This document shows positions 56,196 through 64,000 of a stretch of 64,000 nucleotides of DNA, in pieces (within the stretch, counting starts at the first letter, position 1; the number at the start of each line of letters is the position of its first letter). The DNA comes from Lacicoccus alkaliphilus DSM 16010 (lineage in GTDB: Bacteria > Bacillota > Bacilli > Staphylococcales > Salinicoccaceae): NCBI RefSeq assembly GCF_900142805.1, contig NZ_FRCF01000002.1:620001-684000 (forward strand), written 5' to 3'. Both the position numbers and the translations under genes were made by a program. Under the pieces are notes generated by a model. It was not told the DNA's origin. It saw only the letters and a program-made list of their open reading frames with translations, and did not search any database.

Positions 56196-58136
56196 CTATT
56201 CAGAGTAAGGTATAACTTCATCAATGACTTGTTCCCCGTCCACTTCCACCCTGAACATCCCCCTGCCATCGGGTTCAATTTCAAGACGGACGGTGTATGA
56301 GGTGTCTTCATTGATTTCAATGGTCTCATGGACATCATCGATATCCGGATTGTTTGCATCTTCCAAATAAATGTCAACTCTTTTAGGCGGGTTGTCTTCA
56401 TCCGAAGCACCCTCTCCATCCTCTTCATCTCCTCCGGATGCCCCGGTTTCACCATAGGGGATGGTGACCGTCGTTGAATACAGCATATTTTTAGGGGGCT
56501 CTGTGCCGAGTGAAACCACGAGGTTTATGGTCGATCCGGGTAGAAAGCTGCCGTAACTCGGATCCTGGCTGATGACGAAACCCTGCTCGACCTCCTCGCT
56601 GTAAAGCTCCTGGGACAGGACGACATTGAAGCCGTTCTGCTCGAGCTGCTCCCTTGCAGTTTCGTATGGCTCCCCGGCAAAATTCACGATTTCGACCGGT
56701 TCCACACCCTGGGAAACTTCGAGTACAAGGGTATGTTCATCCGGATGGACTTCCTCCCCGGGGCTGATCGACTGACTGAGTATCGTTCCTGCCTCGGTAT
56801 CCGAATATACTTCATTCAGGTCGATGCGGTTGAAGTTGATGTCATTCAATGCACCCTGTATATCTGTGAAATTCCCGCCGGTGAAGTCTGCCATCGTATA
56901 AGGTTCCGGTCCGGCGCTCACAATGAAATCCACGGTGCTGCCGAATGCCACAACCTCACCGCTTTCCGGGCTGGTCGCGATGACTTCTCCCGCTGCGAAT
57001 GCATCATCGTAATCCTCAGTGACCTCCCCCATCTCAAGCTGATATTCGGAGAGGACGGCTTCGGCGGATTCAATCGTCATGCCCTGGAAATCAGGCATGG
57101 CCAAAGCCGTCACCTCTTCCTCTTCCGGGAACATCATATAGGCGGCGAGCCCGGCAGCTGAGAGCAGAAACAGCAAAGGCACCAGCCAGAGCCAGCCGCT
57201 CTTCCTGTCTTCAGGCGGCTTCACACCTTCCCCGGCAGGAGTTGAAGGTGGCGCCAGTGGTTTAATTTTGTCCGTCTTGATCGTCTGTTCATCCGGGCCG
57301 TCAACAGAATTGACATAAGGGGTGCTGATGGTGTCATACTTGCTCAAATCCGCCAAAATCATATCGACGTGCCGGTAACGGTCTGCAGGCTTCTTTTCCG
57401 TGCACCTCAAAATGATATTCTTCAAACCCTGGGGGATCGGCCTGTAATCGTCGATTTCCGGCAGCTCTTCGGATATCTGCTTCAAAGCGACCGAAACCGG
57501 TGTTTCACCGCTGAACGGGACCCGCCCTGTCAGCAGTTCGAACAGGACGATCCCAAAAGAGTAAATATCCGTTCTTTCGTCAGTATCCTGCCCTTTTGCC
57601 TGTTCAGGCGAAATATACTGTACGGAACCCATGACCTGGTTCGTCTCCGTCATCCTTGTCTCACTGAGTGCTTTGGCGATGCCGAAATCAGTGATCCTCA
57701 CCCGATGCTCACTGTCGAGAAGGATGTTTTGCGGTTTGATGTCCCGGTGAATGATGCCCCGGTGATGTGCATGTTCGATCCCTGTCAAAACCTCGACTGC
57801 AAGGCGCACCGATTCTTCAATCGAAATCGGATGGTTTTCCTCGATATATTGTTTTAAGGTCGGGCCGTCCACAACCTCGGTCACCAGCAGCTGATATTCA
57901 TCGGTTTCGTCCACATCGAGTACATTCACTATGTTTGGATGTGAGAGCTGGATCGTACTCTGTACTTCCCGCTGAAACCTGAGACGGGACTTCTCCTCAT
58001 TATGGGCATCAACTTTTATCATCTTGACCACTACATTACGGTTCAGGATGATATCTTCTGCAAGATAGACGGAGCTCATCCCCCCGCCGAGGTACTTCAG
58101 TATTTTGTACCTTTCCGACAGTAATCTGCCTATCAC
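56196..58136 (-). CDS. prkC: Serine/threonine protein kinase PrkC (PknB/Stk1) with PASTA domains
   Basis: Membrane kinase sensing muropeptides and lipid II. 646 residues: cytoplasmic kinase domain (glycine loop LGGGMSSVY, K38, HRDIKPQN with D132, DFG at 150-152, SPEQA), transmembrane helix about 314-336, three extracellular PASTA repeats (about 345-550), an acidic linker (GGDEEDGEGASDEDN) and a C-terminal Ig-like domain as in S. aureus PknB. GTG start overlaps the stp stop by four bases (GTGA). Confidence 0.97.
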   Translation of the reverse strand: MIGRLLSERYKILKYLGGGMSSVYLAEDIILNRNVVVKMIKVDAHNEEKSRLRFQREVQSTIQLSHPNIVNVLDVDETDEYQLLVTEVVDGPTLKQYIEENHPISIEESVRLAVEVLTGIEHAHHRGIIHRDIKPQNILLDSEHRVRITDFGIAKALSETRMTETNQVMGSVQYISPEQAKGQDTDERTDIYSFGIVLFELLTGRVPFSGETPVSVALKQISEELPEIDDYRPIPQGLKNIILRCTEKKPADRYRHVDMILADLSKYDTISTPYVNSVDGPDEQTIKTDKIKPLAPPSTPAGEGVKPPEDRKSGWLWLVPLLFLLSAAGLAAYMMFPEEEEVTALAMPDFQGMTIESAEAVLSEYQLEMGEVTEDYDDAFAAGEVIATSPESGEVVAFGSTVDFIVSAGPEPYTMADFTGGNFTDIQGALNDINFNRIDLNEVYSDTEAGTILSQSISPGEEVHPDEHTLVLEVSQGVEPVEIVNFAGEPYETAREQLEQNGFNVVLSQELYSEEVEQGFVISQDPSYGSFLPGSTINLVVSLGTEPPKNMLYSTTVTIPYGETGASGGDEEDGEGASDEDNPPKRVDIYLEDANNPDIDDVHETIEINEDTSYTVRLEIEPDGRGMFRVEVDGEQVIDEVIPYSE

Positions 58137-58879
58137 ATTTTCGCACCCACCTTCAAGTCGGCAAGGCAGGCGCTGATATTGTCTTTGGATGCATTTGCCT
58201 CAGCCTGCCCGATCAATGAATCGAGCCGTTCATGCAGACTCAGGTCCCGCTGATAGAGCGTACGGTGGATATCATCTTCCCTGAGCACATCAGTGAGTCC
58301 GTCGGATGCAAGGAGGATGTAATCATACTGCCTGTTCCTCAGTCGGAATATATCGGGCTGGATCAGCCTGTCTGTCCCCAGCGCTTTCGTGATGATATTT
58401 CTTTTAGGATGGTTCTTGGCCTCTTCTTCAGAGATTTCACCGGATTCCACAAGCAGATTGACAAAAGAGTGATCCCTGGTCACCTGCTCGATTGCACGAT
58501 GCCTCATCACATAAGCTCTTGAATCCCCCACATTCAATATGAATATGACATCTTCGATGATGGCCGCCAGCACCAGCGTGGTGCCCATCCCCCTGTAATC
58601 GGGATGGCTCTGCTGCAGATCATGCAGCTTACGGTTGGTCCGGATGACCAGCTCACGTAAAAAAGCTTCCCCCCGGCCGCTTTTGATGAGGTTTTCCTGC
58701 TCCCAGGCCGCCTGGATTTCATCATTGACAAATTTAGATGCCACATCTCCATGGGCGTGGCCGCCCATGCCATCCGCGACCAAAAACAACACCTGATTTG
58801 TACCATTATAAAAAACGCCGGTTCTGTCCTCATTCAGTTCACGAAATTTGCCACGAATACTCTTGTCAATGATTTCCAA
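58133..58879 (-). CDS. stp: PP2C-type serine/threonine phosphatase Stp (PrpC)
   Basis: Reverses PrkC phosphorylation. 248 residues: RELNEDRTG, ADGMGGHAHGDVAS, NVGDSRAYV, TRDHS and LLASDGLTD carry the metal-binding aspartates. TTG start at 58879 with GAGGGG five bases upstream. Lies directly after rlmN and is coupled to prkC. Confidence 0.97.
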   Translation of the reverse strand: MEIIDKSIRGKFRELNEDRTGVFYNGTNQVLFLVADGMGGHAHGDVASKFVNDEIQAAWEQENLIKSGRGEAFLRELVIRTNRKLHDLQQSHPDYRGMGTTLVLAAIIEDVIFILNVGDSRAYVMRHRAIEQVTRDHSFVNLLVESGEISEEEAKNHPKRNIITKALGTDRLIQPDIFRLRNRQYDYILLASDGLTDVLREDDIHRTLYQRDLSLHERLDSLIGQAEANASKDNISACLADLKVGAKM

Positions 58880-58880
58880 G

Positions 58881-59984
58881 TTAACCCCTCGTTTCTTCTT
58901 TTGATTCTTTCGCTCTCAGCTGCCCGCATGCAGCATCGATGTCCGTTCCCTGCTCGCGCCTGACTGTCGCGTTGATGCCCTGCTGGTTGAGCGTCTCCAG
59001 AAAGTCGAATATGTCGTCACGTGTCGTTCTGACATAATTTCTTTCCGGCACATGGTTCACCGGTATCAGGTTGACATGGCATTTCAGGTCTTTGATGAGC
59101 GACGCAAGTTTCACCGCATCTTCCTTCCTGTCATTCACACCGCCGAACAGACCGTATTCGAATGAAATCCTGCGGCTGGTCTGCTGCTGGTAATATCTCA
59201 ATGAATGCATCAGTTTTTCGATATCATATGCACGGTTGACCGGCATCAGGCTGGAGCGCTGCTCATTTGTCGGTGCATGGAGGCTGACTGCAAAATTGAT
59301 CTGGATGTCTTCATCGGCAAAGTCATATATCCTCGGGACGATGCCGCTCGTTGAAACGGTGATATGGCGTGCACCGATATTCAAGCCGTCATCATGATTC
59401 ATGATTCTGATGAACTGCATCATCGGGTTGTAATTCTCAAAGGGTTCGCCTATTCCCATGATGACGATGCTGGACACCCTCTCACCGGTCTCGTCCAGCG
59501 CCTTTTGTATCTGTACGACCTGGGAGACGATTTCCCCTGCTTCGAGATTACGTTTCAGTCCGCCGAGCGTCGAAGCGCAGAAAGAACAGCCGATGCGGCA
59601 GCCGACCTGAGTCGTCACACAGACGGAATTACCGTAATCATGCCTCATCAGGACCGTTTCTATCGTATAGCCATCCCTCAGTTTGAACAGGAATTTCATC
59701 GTGCCGTCCAAACTTTCCTGTTTGACGAGCGTTTCGAGCGGCTCGATGCTGTAGTGCGACTTCAGTTTTTCACGCAGGGTTTTCGGGAGGTTCTTCATTT
59801 CATCAAAGTCATCCACCCGGTGCTGGTACAGCCATTCGAAGATCTGGCTTCCCCTGTATTCTTCCTCGTTCCATTCAGTCATCCGAGCGATCAGGTCATC
59901 CTTGGATGACGTATAGATGGAAGGTGTGTCGAATTCCGGCTGGAATAAGTCTTTAACTGGTTTTATCTGGGGTCTTTCAATCAT
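58881..59984 (-). CDS. rlmN: Dual-specificity rRNA/tRNA (adenine-C2)-methyltransferase RlmN
   Basis: Radical SAM enzyme methylating A2503 of 23S rRNA and A37 of tRNAs. 367 residues: cluster cysteines C129, C133 and C136 ([12 protein letters not shown]) and the C-terminal catalytic C353 (DAACGQL). The ATG overlaps the rsmB end by eight bases, with AAAGGA upstream. Confidence 0.97.
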   Translation of the reverse strand: MIERPQIKPVKDLFQPEFDTPSIYTSSKDDLIARMTEWNEEEYRGSQIFEWLYQHRVDDFDEMKNLPKTLREKLKSHYSIEPLETLVKQESLDGTMKFLFKLRDGYTIETVLMRHDYGNSVCVTTQVGCRIGCSFCASTLGGLKRNLEAGEIVSQVVQIQKALDETGERVSSIVIMGIGEPFENYNPMMQFIRIMNHDDGLNIGARHITVSTSGIVPRIYDFADEDIQINFAVSLHAPTNEQRSSLMPVNRAYDIEKLMHSLRYYQQQTSRRISFEYGLFGGVNDRKEDAVKLASLIKDLKCHVNLIPVNHVPERNYVRTTRDDIFDFLETLNQQGINATVRREQGTDIDAACGQLRAKESKEETRG

Positions 59985-61296
59985 TTAAAACATCCTTTTT
60001 GAACCGGGCGATGAAGAAGCCGTCGGTATTTAATTCGTATGGCAGTATTTGGCGGTGCGGCCCTGTAAAGTCCAGTGCCGGAATGTGAAAATCTTCAAAT
60101 TTAAAGTTATCATTACTTTTGACAAAAGTATATGCCACATTTTCATTTTCCATCTGGTGGATGGTGCATGTCGCATAAATCAATGTGCCGCCGGGTTTTA
60201 AAAACTTTTTCACATGGTCGAGTATTTCAAGCTGCAAATCCACAAGGTTGTCGATATCCTTGCTGTTCCTCTCATATCTGATCTCCGGCTTCCTTTTGAT
60301 CACGCCCAATCCGGAACACGGTGCATCCACTATGATTTTATCGTACATCCGCGGGTATTCATGTTGCGTTGCATCCCCTTTGAAAGCATCGTAATTCTCA
60401 AGTTTCAGCCTGTTTGCATTCCGCTCTATGGTGCGGACTTTATGAGCATGGACATCGCTTAAATCCACGTGCCCGTCCGGATTCTTTTCGAGCACATGGA
60501 GACCTTTCCCGCCCGGTGCACTGCATGCATCCAGGATGACATCGCCGTTACGGGGCTCAAGCGCGGTGTTGACGAACATCGAGCTCACATCCTGGATGCT
60601 GAAGTCACCATCCATATAAGACCCGGTGTTCATTATGCTCGCACCGCTGCTGACTACAAGGGCATCCGGATGCAGTTCAGTCAGCTCGACCGGGTGCCCC
60701 TCCAGGTCCAGTTTTTCCTTTAATGATACAGGGTCCGTATATCTGGTATTCACCCTGATGTACATCTCCGGATGGGTGGCAAGGCTCCTGGCGATCTTTT
60801 CAGCCCCTTCAGCCTTGTAGTGCGTCTTCCAGTGCTTGATCACCCATAGAGGGATGCTCGTCTCAACGGAGAGCCTCTTCTCAGGATTTTTAATCTCCGC
60901 AATTTCCCTCAGCGGTTCACGCATGAAATTCCGGAGTATGGCATTTGTGGCATTAGCCGCCTGCCTGCCGCCGTATTCTTTTGCGATTTCGACGGTTTCA
61001 TTGATGACGGCGTATGCGGGCACACGATCCAGATACACCATCTGGTAGGCCGCCATGTTGAGCAGATGCCTGTGCCATTTCTTCACTTTCGTCCTGAGGA
61101 ACGGCTGCAGATAGAAATTCAGGGTGAGCTGGCGGGACAGCGTCCCGTATATCAGCTCGGTGAACAAGCCGCTGTCTTTAGGAGACACCTCCCCCGAATT
61201 CAGCACTTCGTCTATGACGATATTACTGTAGGCCTTCTCATCCATGATTTTCAAATAAGCATCAAATGCGGTTTCTCTCACTGTCATATTCATCAT
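59977..61296 (-). CDS. rsmB: 16S rRNA (cytosine-967-C5)-methyltransferase RsmB
   Basis: 439 residues: an N-terminal NusB-like domain (1-140) and a Rossmann methyltransferase with [22 protein letters not shown] and [12 protein letters not shown] holding the two cysteines. It overlaps the fmt stop by four bases; an ATG three codons in (61287) is an equally good start. Confidence 0.96.
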   Translation of the reverse strand: MMNMTVRETAFDAYLKIMDEKAYSNIVIDEVLNSGEVSPKDSGLFTELIYGTLSRQLTLNFYLQPFLRTKVKKWHRHLLNMAAYQMVYLDRVPAYAVINETVEIAKEYGGRQAANATNAILRNFMREPLREIAEIKNPEKRLSVETSIPLWVIKHWKTHYKAEGAEKIARSLATHPEMYIRVNTRYTDPVSLKEKLDLEGHPVELTELHPDALVVSSGASIMNTGSYMDGDFSIQDVSSMFVNTALEPRNGDVILDACSAPGGKGLHVLEKNPDGHVDLSDVHAHKVRTIERNANRLKLENYDAFKGDATQHEYPRMYDKIIVDAPCSGLGVIKRKPEIRYERNSKDIDNLVDLQLEILDHVKKFLKPGGTLIYATCTIHQMENENVAYTFVKSNDNFKFEDFHIPALDFTGPHRQILPYELNTDGFFIARFKKDVLND

Positions 61297-62222
61297 CCTA
61301 ATAACCGGCCGATCAAGTCTTCACGGTTTTGAATAAATTTCTTCGCAGAGACTTTCTTCTTTCCTGCAAGCTGCACTTCCATAACGAGCAGTTTTTCATC
61401 GCCTGTGGCGACTAAAAAGCCTTCATCGTGCACACTTAAAATTTCCCCTGGCTGCCCGGTCGTCTTCTCACCGGTGAGTTTTGCACTGTAGATCTTAAAC
61501 CGTTTGTCCTCGAGGTTCGTATAGGCCCCCGGAAAAGGTGAAAGTCCGCGGATATGATTGAAGACCTGCCGTGCAGGCCTGTCGAAATCAAGCAGTTCAT
61601 CCTCTTTTGTGATGTTCGGGCTGTAGGTGGCCGAGGCGTGGTCCTGGGGTGTTCTTTCATTCGATCCTTCGAATATGGACGGGAGAGTTTCAAGAAGCAG
61701 TTCACTGCCGAGACGGCTCAGTTTGTCATGAAGCGCGCCGGTGTCATCCTCTTCCTGGATTGAAAGCGCCCTCTGGGTGATGATATCACCGGAGTCGAGG
61801 CCTTTTGCCATATACATGATGGTGATCCCCGTCTTGTCGGCACCGCTTATTATCGCGTGGTGTATCGGCGCACCGCCCCGCAGCGCCGGCAGCAGGGACG
61901 CATGGACATTGACCGCACCGTATTTCGGCAGCTGAAGCAGCGGTTCCGGCAGTATCTGGCCGTACGCTGCAGTGACGATGATATCCGGCTTGAAGCTCTC
62001 AAGCACCGCCATCGCCGCTTCATCTTTTATGTCATCCGGCTGGTATACTTCTATATTCAATTCATGCGCTGCCGCGGCGACTTTGGGCGGGGTCATGACG
62101 CGCTTCCTCCCGACCGGCTTATCCGGCTGGCTCACCACCAGGCCCACCCCGTACTGTTCGTGTAAATCTTTTAATATGGGCACCGAGAAATCGGGTGTCC
62201 CCATGAATATTATATTGGGCAT
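61293..62222 (-). CDS. fmt: Methionyl-tRNA formyltransferase
   Basis: Formylates initiator Met-tRNA. 309 residues: IIFMGTPDFSVPIL, AAYGQILPEPLL and VHASLLPALRGGAPI (catalytic histidine and neighbours), with a C-terminal OB domain. The second of two adjacent ATGs (62222) is best spaced from AGGAGG. It lies nine bases after priA; in Bacillus and Staphylococcus a def gene sits between them. Confidence 0.97.
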   Translation of the reverse strand: MPNIIFMGTPDFSVPILKDLHEQYGVGLVVSQPDKPVGRKRVMTPPKVAAAAHELNIEVYQPDDIKDEAAMAVLESFKPDIIVTAAYGQILPEPLLQLPKYGAVNVHASLLPALRGGAPIHHAIISGADKTGITIMYMAKGLDSGDIITQRALSIQEEDDTGALHDKLSRLGSELLLETLPSIFEGSNERTPQDHASATYSPNITKEDELLDFDRPARQVFNHIRGLSPFPGAYTNLEDKRFKIYSAKLTGEKTTGQPGEILSVHDEGFLVATGDEKLLVMEVQLAGKKKVSAKKFIQNREDLIGRLLG

Positions 62223-62231
62223 CATATCCTC

Positions 62232-64000
62232 CTACATAATGTACTTCGGATCCACATCAATCTTCAATGATAATTTTTCTTTTTTGTAAAGTTCATTATA
62301 ATGCAGATTGATTTCATGCAGAACTTCGAGTAGATTTGGTTCATTCTTGTATTTCAGCAGTATTTGGAAACGGTACTGGTTATTGATCCGCTCTATCGGA
62401 CTCGGGGATGGACCGACGATGATGGCTTTGTCCGTGACACTCTTCACGAGTGCCTGATGGATATGCGTGGTCGCTTCGAGACATTTCTGCACCGTTTCAT
62501 GGGAGACTGTGAACAGGACATGGAAGTAATACGGTGAGTATCTGGCAAGTCTTCTGAATGCCATCTCCTTCTCATAGAACGTCCTGTAATCATTCCCCTG
62601 TGCCAGATCTATCGCATAGTGGCCGGGATTGTAGGTCTGGAAAATCACTTCCCCGGACAGCTCATGCCGGCCGGCCCTCCCCGCCACCTGGGTCAGAAGC
62701 TGGTACGTTTTCTCATTGGCCCGGAAGTCGGGGATGTTCAGCATCGTATCGGCATTCAACACACCGACGAGTGTCACATTCGGATAATCCAGCCCTTTCG
62801 CGATCATCTGGGTGCCGAGCAGGATCGGAACTTTCTCCTGTTCGAACTTATCCAGCAGTTTTTCATGCATCCCTTTCCTGCGCGTCGTATCATTATCCAT
62901 CCTGACGATGCCGGTATTGAACATATCCCTCAATATTTCCTCCACTTTCTCCGTACCTGTGCCCCTGAAGGTGACTTCATCGCTGCTGCAATTATCACAT
63001 TCACGTTTCACACCGTCTTCATAACCGCAATAATGGCACAGTAGGGAATACTGTGCCTTATGGTAGGTGAGCGAGATATCGCAATTGGGGCAGTTCGGCA
63101 CATGGCCGCAGTCCTGACAGATCTGGAAGTTCGCATAACCCCGTCTGTTCAGAAGAAGTACGGTCTGTTCCCCAAGCCTGATCCTCTCCTCGATGGCTTC
63201 CCTGAGTGTGTCTGAGACGATGGATATATTGCCGCTCCTGTGTTCGACCGACATATCGACGATCTTCGTTTCAGGGAGGGTCCGCGTCACTGCCCTGTGG
63301 TTCAGCTCGATCCTTGTATAGACACCCCTCTCACTGCGTGCATAACTTTCAAGTGAAGGTGTCGCCGACCCCAGAATCACCGAACAATTATAATACCGGC
63401 TCCGGTATTTGGCAACCTCTGCCGCATGATACATCGGACGGTCCTGCTGTTTATAAGTGGTTTCATGTTCCTCATCGATGATGATGATGCCGAGGTTTTC
63501 CACCGGTGCGAACACGCTGCTCCGTGCCCCGACGACCACTTTCGCGCCGCCGTTCCTCACTTTCAGCCATTCATCATATTTCTCACCGTGCGACAACCCC
63601 GAGTGGAGGACCGCCACTTCGTCACCGAAACGGGCTTTGAAGCGGTTGACCATCTGTGGTGTGAGCGCGATTTCCGGCACCAGCATGAGTGCGGTACGAC
63701 CTTTATCCAGCACATGTGCGATGGTCTGCAGATAAATCTCCGTCTTTCCGCTGCCGGTCACCCCGTGCAGAAGAAAGGTCTCCGCCGTGTCTTCCTCTAC
63801 GGCCCGGATGATTTCATTGTATGCATACTCCTGTTCACTGTTCAGTTCCTTGGGCGGATCCTCTTCAAAGACCCTGGACTTGTAAGGATCGCGTTCGACC
63901 ACCACATCGGTTCTCCGGACATATCCCTTTTTCACCAGTTCATTGACCGTTCCTGAAGTGTAGCCGTGCTCCAGCACTTCCGACAGGAGGACGTACTCAT
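62232..64000 (-). CDS. priA: Primosomal protein N' PriA (C-terminal part, cut by window edge)
   Basis: Helicase that restarts stalled forks. The frame is open to the window end and gives about 589 C-terminal residues of roughly 800: Walker A GVTGSGKTE, DEEH box IIIDEEHETTYKQQD, zinc cysteines (CQDC, CPNC, CHYC, CDNC), and GRAGRHELSGEV. The 3'BD and winged-helix N-terminal part lies outside. The first internal GTG is not the start. Confidence 0.97.
   Translation of the reverse strand, partial: EYVLLSEVLEHGYTSGTVNELVKKGYVRRTDVVVERDPYKSRVFEEDPPKELNSEQEYAYNEIIRAVEEDTAETFLLHGVTGSGKTEIYLQTIAHVLDKGRTALMLVPEIALTPQMVNRFKARFGDEVAVLHSGLSHGEKYDEWLKVRNGGAKVVVGARSSVFAPVENLGIIIIDEEHETTYKQQDRPMYHAAEVAKYRSRYYNCSVILGSATPSLESYARSERGVYTRIELNHRAVTRTLPETKIVDMSVEHRSGNISIVSDTLREAIEERIRLGEQTVLLLNRRGYANFQICQDCGHVPNCPNCDISLTYHKAQYSLLCHYCGYEDGVKRECDNCSSDEVTFRGTGTEKVEEILRDMFNTGIVRMDNDTTRRKGMHEKLLDKFEQEKVPILLGTQMIAKGLDYPNVTLVGVLNADTMLNIPDFRANEKTYQLLTQVAGRAGRHELSGEVIFQTYNPGHYAIDLAQGNDYRTFYEKEMAFRRLARYSPYYFHVLFTVSHETVQKCLEATTHIHQALVKSVTDKAIIVGPSPSPIERINNQYRFQILLKYKNEPNLLEVLHEINLHYNELYKKEKLSLKIDVDPKYIM

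Noticed and set aside
63906-63977. Internal GTG as the start of a short PriA
   Set aside because: The frame continues to the window edge with PriA-like residues, so the gene is cut by the edge rather than truncated.

Overview
The window is a stretch of low-to-medium GC Firmicutes chromosome (roughly 45-50% GC by eye) from the family Staphylococcaceae. The gene order priA-fmt-rsmB-rlmN-stp-prkC-rsgA-rpe-thiN-rpmB-yloU-fakA-sdaAB-sdaAA-recG-fapR-plsX-fabD-fabG-acpP-rnc-smc-ftsY-ylxM-ffh-rpsP-khpA-rimM-trmD-rplS-rbgA-rnhB-sucCD-dprA-topA-xerC-hslVU-codY-rpsB-tsf-pyrH-frr-uppS-cdsA-dxr-rseP-proS-polC-rimP-nusA is the backbone shared by Bacillus and Staphylococcus. The class A sortase, the staphylococcal-type sirtuin/macrodomain cluster and a close OleT (fatty acid decarboxylase P450) ortholog point to the Salinicoccus/Jeotgalicoccus branch. 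A dxr gene (MEP isoprenoid pathway) argues against Staphylococcus itself. Nearly everything lies on the minus strand; only OYE, rpmB and a rhodanese gene are on the plus strand. The window is cut inside nusA at the left end and inside priA at the right end.

Layout. 0-11.1 kb: nusA/rimP with their own promoter and a leader terminator, then the uppS-cdsA-dxr-rseP-proS-polC operon. 11.2-14.5 kb: frr, pyrH, tsf, rpsB, with a structured rpsB leader. 14.5-18.1 kb: xerC-hslV-hslU-codY, with a CodY-like box upstream and no canonical xerC start codon where homology expects one. 18.3-25.5 kb: topA, dprA, sucCD, rnhB, rbgA. 25.6-35.1 kb: ribosome, tRNA-modification and SRP genes plus smc and rnc. 35.2-38.7 kb: the FapR-controlled fatty acid/phospholipid operon with a clear FapR operator.

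38.8-45.2 kb is an accessory block inserted between fapR and recG, which are neighbours in related genomes. It holds lipoate ligase LplA2, a SirTM-type sirtuin, a zinc macrodomain, GcvH-L, a luciferase-like monooxygenase and a divergent old yellow enzyme: the lipoylation-dependent ADP-ribosylation module linked to redox stress. It ends in a palindromic repeat and a sortase A gene coupled to recG.

45.2-54.4 kb: recG, serine dehydratase, fatty acid kinase, YloU, rpmB, and the rsgA-rpe-thiN-DUF554 operon. 54.4-56.1 kb is a second insertion, between rsgA and prkC: a rhodanese gene and, converging on it, a P450 of the OleT type with the residues linked to terminal alkene formation. 56.2-64 kb: prkC/stp, rlmN, rsmB, fmt, priA. 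No tRNA, rRNA, transposase, phage gene or CRISPR array was seen.
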